Shown: in pieces, positions 7,013 to 8,225 of the stretch
How the letters are laid out: every line of letters starts with the position of its first letter
Position numbering within the stretch: position 1 is the stretch's first letter
Assembly (NCBI GenBank): GCA_003485885.1
Contig: DNHM01000526.1
Coordinates: 1-8,225, forward strand
DNA length: 8,225 nucleotides
Direction: 5' to 3'
Source of the DNA: Acidimicrobiaceae bacterium
GTDB taxonomy: Bacteria; Actinomycetota; Acidimicrobiia; Acidimicrobiales; UBA10347
Notes under the pieces: generated by a model
Database searches by the model: none
Seen by the model: the letters and a program-made list of their open reading frames with translations, nothing else
What the model was told of the DNA's origin: nothing
Made by a program: the position numbers and the translations under genes

Positions 7013-7056
7013 TGCTGTAGGCCGAAGTTGCGTCTCCCCTCGTGATGTGGTGGGAA

Positions 7057-7170
7057 GATGTGTGGCTTGCCAGCGGTGAACGCATCGTCGGATAGGCAAC
7101 GTGTCATCCAGCTGCGATAGCCGAACCCTTCCAATGGGCGGCCGTACCACCCGTCGGTGCGCAACTTCAC
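7057..7170 (-). pseudogene. 5' remnant of an IlvD/Edd-family dehydratase gene
   Basis: From GTG 7170 the minus strand encodes 38 residues that read like the start of a dihydroxy-acid or sugar-acid dehydratase (IlvD/Edd family): KLRTDGWYG, GFGYRSWM, SDDAF and GKPHI. The family N-terminus has the pattern LRS..WFG...GF.HRSW....PDD.F.GKP.IGI. Right after KPHI the expected IGI.NT...PCN iron-sulfur cysteine region is missing; the frame continues with unrelated sequence to a TAA at 6961-6963, inside the helicase gene. A full enzyme is about 570-600 residues, so more than 90% is gone, including all cluster ligands and catalytic residues. It starts 33 bases after the methyltransferase stop, with AGAAGG two bases before the GTG, as expected for the next gene of that operon. 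It may still be translated as a 69-residue peptide. The match is from memory of the family; no alignment was run. Confidence 0.65.
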
Positions 7171-7203
7171 TGCCTTCTCTGACGGTTCATTCGTGCAACG
7201 AAC

Positions 7204-8037
7204 CTAGTTGCCACCAGACCGGGCGATAATTTCGGTGGGAGCAATCACACCGGAACCGATGGCAGCGACCAGGTTGCCAAACTTGGTCGGTGTGGCTGGG
7301 CCCATCACGAGATGGAGACCGAGCGGTGAAGACCCTTTGCTGGTCGCTGCAGCTTGGTGAGCGATACCGGCCAGGGCTGCTTCGCTCCGGTCAGTCACAA
7401 CTTCGACGGTAAAACCGGCAGCGACGAGGTGGGCGACATAGTCGTCGGCTGTTTCTAGAAAGCTGGTCGTTGGTGTTGATGCCCAAGGAACCGGATAGTT
7501 GGGTCGTTCTGAACCGGTGACCAACAAGTCATAGATTCCGAAGGCTGACCCCGGCGCTAGTTGGGCTGCGATATCGGTGAATACCGCGGCCTTGTCCGAA
7601 AGGTTCATGCCGACATGCACCATCGTTGCGGCGCTGAACTCGCGTTCCTGCGCCGGCAGATCTGCGGCAGCGGCGTGCACGAACTTCACCAATGCGCTCA
7701 ATCCGACAAGCTCCGTTAGCCATCTAGCGACGTGGACGTACTCCTCGGTCACGTCGACGCCAACCACAGCAGCCCCGGTGGACGAGGCGATGTAGCGACC
7801 AGTTCCGCCGAGCCCACTTCCGATATCAAGCACCCGATCGGCTGGCCCGAGTGCGAGTTGCTCGACGAGGTGAGCGGTGGCTGGTCGGCCGCCGACATGG
7901 AACTCGTCGACCGCTCCAAGCGATGCAACGGTTGGAGGCTGACTGAGCGTGCTCAGCCCATGTTCGATCCGTTCCCGCAGTCCTCCGAAAGAATAGTGGT
8001 CGGCAAGGTCCTTATTCCCGCTGTTCTGGGTGCTCAC
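7204..8037 (-). CDS. Class I SAM-dependent methyltransferase
   Basis: A complete 277-residue protein with a Rossmann-like methyltransferase core. Motif I is VLDIGSGLGG at 69-78 (SAM binding), D95 in VGVDVT ends beta strand 2 and should hold the ribose, AADLP at 124-128 is in the adenine-binding region, and APGSAFGIYDL at 161-171 is the post-core strand. The VDEFHVGGRPAT block at 43-54 and HVGMN at 141-145 are typical of a widespread group of small-molecule methyltransferases related in layout to sarcosine/dimethylglycine and ubiquinone-type enzymes. The acceptor is not identifiable. It is cytosolic, with no signal peptide. It begins with GTG inside the SDR stop (GTGA overlap), implying translational coupling; the in-frame start is thus well placed even without a strong Shine-Dalgarno site. 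The IlvD/Edd remnant follows 33 bases downstream. Confidence 0.9.
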   Translation of the reverse strand: MSTQNSGNKDLADHYSFGGLRERIEHGLSTLSQPPTVASLGAVDEFHVGGRPATAHLVEQLALGPADRVLDIGSGLGGTGRYIASSTGAAVVGVDVTEEYVHVARWLTELVGLSALVKFVHAAAADLPAQEREFSAATMVHVGMNLSDKAAVFTDIAAQLAPGSAFGIYDLLVTGSERPNYPVPWASTPTTSFLETADDYVAHLVAAGFTVEVVTDRSEAALAGIAHQAAATSKGSSPLGLHLVMGPATPTKFGNLVAAIGSGVIAPTEIIARSGGN

Positions 8038-8225
8038 CCGGCGAACATCCCACCAGCAGGAAACAGGATCTGGCCGGTGGTGTACGAGGACTGATCGGTG
8101 GAGAGGAAAAGTGCGGTGCTGGCAATCTCATCGGTCGTGCCGAGTCGATCCATCGGGGTCATCGAACGCATCCACGCCTCACCATCAGCGTCAGCGCCCA
8201 TACGAGCGGTCATCGGTGTCTCGAT
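8034..8225 (-). CDS. Short-chain dehydrogenase/reductase (SDR), C-terminal part only
   Basis: The frame enters from the right edge and gives the last 63 residues plus TGA. It starts IETPMTARMG, the loop and helix after the SDR catalytic core, then has PMDRLGTTDEIASTALFLST and DQSSYTTGQILFPAGGMFAG. The pattern P..R.G...EIA....FL.S..SSY.TG.....GG is the standard C-terminus of classical SDRs. The nucleotide-binding TGxxxGxG motif and the catalytic Ser-Tyr-Lys lie outside the window, so cofactor and substrate are unknown. The terminal GGMFAG replaces the common DGG. Its stop overlaps the methyltransferase GTG by four bases, so the two are one transcription unit. Confidence 0.92.
   Translation of the reverse strand: METPMTARMGADADGEAWMRSMTPMDRLGTTDEIASTALFLSTDQSSYTTGQILFPAGGMFAG

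Noticed and set aside
6961..7056. Downstream half of the 69-codon frame as part of a real gene
   Set aside because: After KPHI the translation has no family similarity and overlaps the helicase N-terminus, so it is read-through of a broken gene.
7013..7150. Extension of the helicase to GTG 7150
   Set aside because: The extension lacks helicase character, and the bases show dehydratase-like coding in a different frame.

Overview
The window looks like a chromosomal segment from a GC-rich actinobacterium. Several genes resemble those common in Actinomycetota, and an acidimicrobial (Ilumatobacter-like) source would fit. The clues are the DUF1906 (Rv2525c-like) surface protein, the RecQ-like helicase with a phosphoribosyltransferase-like tail, GTG starts and a likely leaderless promoter. 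This placement is inferred from gene families and base composition, not from a marker gene. No tRNA, rRNA, CRISPR array, transposase or phage gene is visible.

Layout, left to right. A leftward gene is cut by the left edge; only an acidic, helical N-terminus of about 31 residues is convincing. About 450 bases follow without a recognisable gene. A complete leftward type I sulfatase comes next (548-2101). It diverges across 94 bases from a rightward yajQ gene (2196-2684), which appears to start at or very near its own transcription start. Rightward again is a large secreted, multidomain surface protein (2813-4864): signal peptide, small beta domain, DUF1906 glycosidase-like domain, two thrombospondin type 3-like calcium-binding cassettes, Pro/Thr/Ala-rich stalk, and a C-terminal anchor resembling a sortase signal with an altered LPxTG box (LPFTI). 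Its end meets a convergent RecQ-family helicase (4892-7012) at a shared hairpin.

The right end carries a leftward cluster. The 3' end of a short-chain dehydrogenase (SDR) overlaps a SAM-dependent methyltransferase by four bases (GTGA). After 33 bases there is a short open frame whose first ~38 codons match the N-terminus of IlvD/Edd-family dehydratases and then stop matching. It looks like the decapitated remnant of a full-size gene, with the helicase now sitting immediately downstream. The remnant occupies another frame in the region that would otherwise be the helicase N-terminal extension, so the helicase start is placed at the internal ATG (7012).

The genes do not form one pathway. The sulfatase and the SDR/methyltransferase/dehydratase-remnant group suggest small-molecule metabolism. 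YajQ is a nucleotide or c-di-GMP binding protein, the helicase is for DNA repair, and the DUF1906 protein acts at the cell surface. The most notable items are the IlvD/Edd remnant, the domain mix and degenerate sorting signal of the surface protein, and the altered phosphoribosyltransferase loop in the helicase tail.
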